Source of the DNA: Marivirga arenosa
GTDB lineage: Bacteria > Bacteroidota > Bacteroidia > Cytophagales > Cyclobacteriaceae
Direction: 5' to 3'
DNA length: 64,000 nt
NCBI RefSeq assembly: GCF_030503875.2
Contig: NZ_CP129968.2
Coordinates: 868,001-932,000, forward strand
Notes under the pieces: generated by a model
The model's database searches: none
Told to the model about the DNA's origin: nothing
What the model saw: the letters and a program-made list of their open reading frames with translations, nothing else
Shown: positions 63,073 to 64,000 of the stretch, piece by piece
How positions within the stretch are numbered: the first letter of the stretch is position 1
How the letters are laid out: the number at the start of each line of letters is the position of its first letter
Made by a program: the position numbers and the translations under genes

Positions 63073-64000
63073 TTACTTACCGTCACAGCCAGGCTTTGCA
63101 TCAAGATCAGATTCTAAGCGAATGTTGCTAAGCCCAATGTCAATACCTTCTTCAGCTGTAATCATGAAAGCAGAGCTTATTTTAGTCATGTCGACACCAA
63201 GATTTTCAAAGCAACTTAGGCTTATTCTATATTCTTGCCAGTCTCCAGCTTCAATATTAATCTCCAGAGTTTTATTACAAGAATTATTTGAATCACACAT
63301 ACCGATTTGAACAAGAGCTTTACCCTCAGTAAATGATTTTGCAGAAAAAGTAAGCTCCATTGCACCATTTGCTTGTCGAGCCATATCACTTGGCTGAGCA
63401 GTAGATATCCGGATTTGCTCTTGGCTAGAATTTGTCCATTTTATTTTTAATGCATCTTCTTGCGCCATATGGTCAGTTTTACTAATAATCAAGCCGCCAA
63501 AAGACGTAGGGAAACTGGCGATTTGCTTAGCTAAATCTCCTGATTTAAACCAAAGCCCCCAAGGCGCAACTGCAATACCTTTGCTGAAAAATTCTCCTGT
63601 TGATTTTACTTCAGTATTTTCTAAGCCTGAGTCTTCTGAAAGTTGATCAATAACCTTTGTAGTATTATAAGTAAGACCATAGCCTAATTTGAATAAAGGT
63701 TCAGCATCTTCTGTTACTACAGCGCTTGAAGGCCAAGAAAAAGGTAAACGGCCAGTAAAATCAAAGGATGAATCTCTTTGAAATAACAAGTCTGAAACAC
63801 CACCACCTTCGCTTCCTGGCAACCATGCTGCAATAAAAGCATCTGATTGATTTATTTCAGGATTACACCAAAGAGGACGGCCTGATAAAAACACAGAGAC
63901 AACAGGCATATCTTTGCTTTGAAATTCAGCCAATTTACTAACATCAAAATTATTTGGTACAAAGTCTAAATTTTCTTTATCACCTTGGAATTCGGCATAT
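63073..64000 (-). CDS. GH3 beta-glucosidase-type hydrolase, C-terminal part (partial)
   Basis: The frame stays open to the right edge, so the N-terminal part and start are outside the window. Visible is the end of the GH3 second domain (VVSVFLSGRPLWCNPEINQS, AFIAAWLPGSEGGGVSDLLF, FTGRLPFSWP, PLFKLGYGLTY), then an ExoP-type C-terminal galactose-binding-like domain (WGLWFKSGDLAKQI, then LEINIEAGDWQEYRISLSC and IGLSNIRLE). That layout fits exo-1,3/1,4-beta-glucosidases. No T9SS signal follows. A remnant of the same 3' end lies at 51.1 kb. Confidence 0.9.
   Translation of the reverse strand, partial: YAEFQGDKENLDFVPNNFDVSKLAEFQSKDMPVVSVFLSGRPLWCNPEINQSDAFIAAWLPGSEGGGVSDLLFQRDSSFDFTGRLPFSWPSSAVVTEDAEPLFKLGYGLTYNTTKVIDQLSEDSGLENTEVKSTGEFFSKGIAVAPWGLWFKSGDLAKQIASFPTSFGGLIISKTDHMAQEDALKIKWTNSSQEQIRISTAQPSDMARQANGAMELTFSAKSFTEGKALVQIGMCDSNNSCNKTLEINIEAGDWQEYRISLSCFENLGVDMTKISSAFMITAEEGIDIGLSNIRLESDLDAKPGCDGK
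63077..63138 (+). repeat. 62-bp direct repeat, right copy
   Basis: The matching copy of 51094-51155 (61/62 identical). Here it is the intact 3' end of the GH3 gene. Confidence 0.85.

Overview
The window looks like chromosomal DNA of a gliding-type marine Bacteroidota, most likely order Cytophagales. It is AT-rich. Many genes are preceded by the Bacteroidota sigma-A -7 element TAnnTTTG, and strong Shine-Dalgarno sites are not apparent. Family-level markers agree: the type IX secretion proteins PorU and PorV, a ribosomal protein S16 with a long Ala/Glu tail, a short CarB, DUF4834 and DUF6702 proteins, and a LytTR response regulator with a Y_Y_Y-type sensor. I cannot name genus or species.

Layout. 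1-5.9 kb: the end of an ACR3 arsenite exporter, a secreted-type esterase, a lipoprotein, and two unrelated phosphate-transporter-like genes transcribed divergently. 6-22.8 kb: an M1 peptidase/HupE/DUF6702 cluster; an oxidoreductase, TolB-like barrel protein and YicC operon; then a forward run of MBL hydrolase, pssA, porU, porV, M16 peptidase homologue and Cys-cluster protein. 22.9-29.1 kb: the 2-oxoglutarate dehydrogenase genes odhA-odhB-lpdA, with a four-helix-bundle (IVP/S23) gene inserted between odhB and lpdA. 29.7-36.7 kb: rpsP-rimM-trmD-rplS, a UbiA-like protein, a methyltransferase and carB. 36.7-49.8 kb: housekeeping genes (BASS transporter, uvrA, lgt, an Lrp regulator, clpC, WbqC, a Sua5-type protein, mltG, a thioesterase, a BrkB protein) and tRNA-Ser(UGA). 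Between the lrp-like gene and clpC lie three tandem tRNA-like RNA genes.

50-64 kb is accessory in character. It holds a membrane thioredoxin, the decayed 3' end of a glycosidase, a frameshifted metallopeptidase-like gene, a palindromic repeat, a four-gene operon (secreted Cys-tailed protein, DoxX, DCC-type membrane protein, CPBP protease), a repeat-rich lipoprotein, a two-component system and the end of a GH3 glycosidase. A 62-bp near-identical sequence occurs at both sides of this block, about 12 kb apart.

The most unusual signal is the tandem array at 42,068-42,734. Each unit has paired acceptor, D, anticodon and T arms of a tRNA, with loop CTGTCTC (anticodon position GUC), but carries an 89-95 nt variable region holding its own long hairpin. 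The second candidate for a new system is the 52.5-56.0 kb operon, which could be a secreted disulfide-containing peptide system with maturation and immunity functions. That reading is inference.
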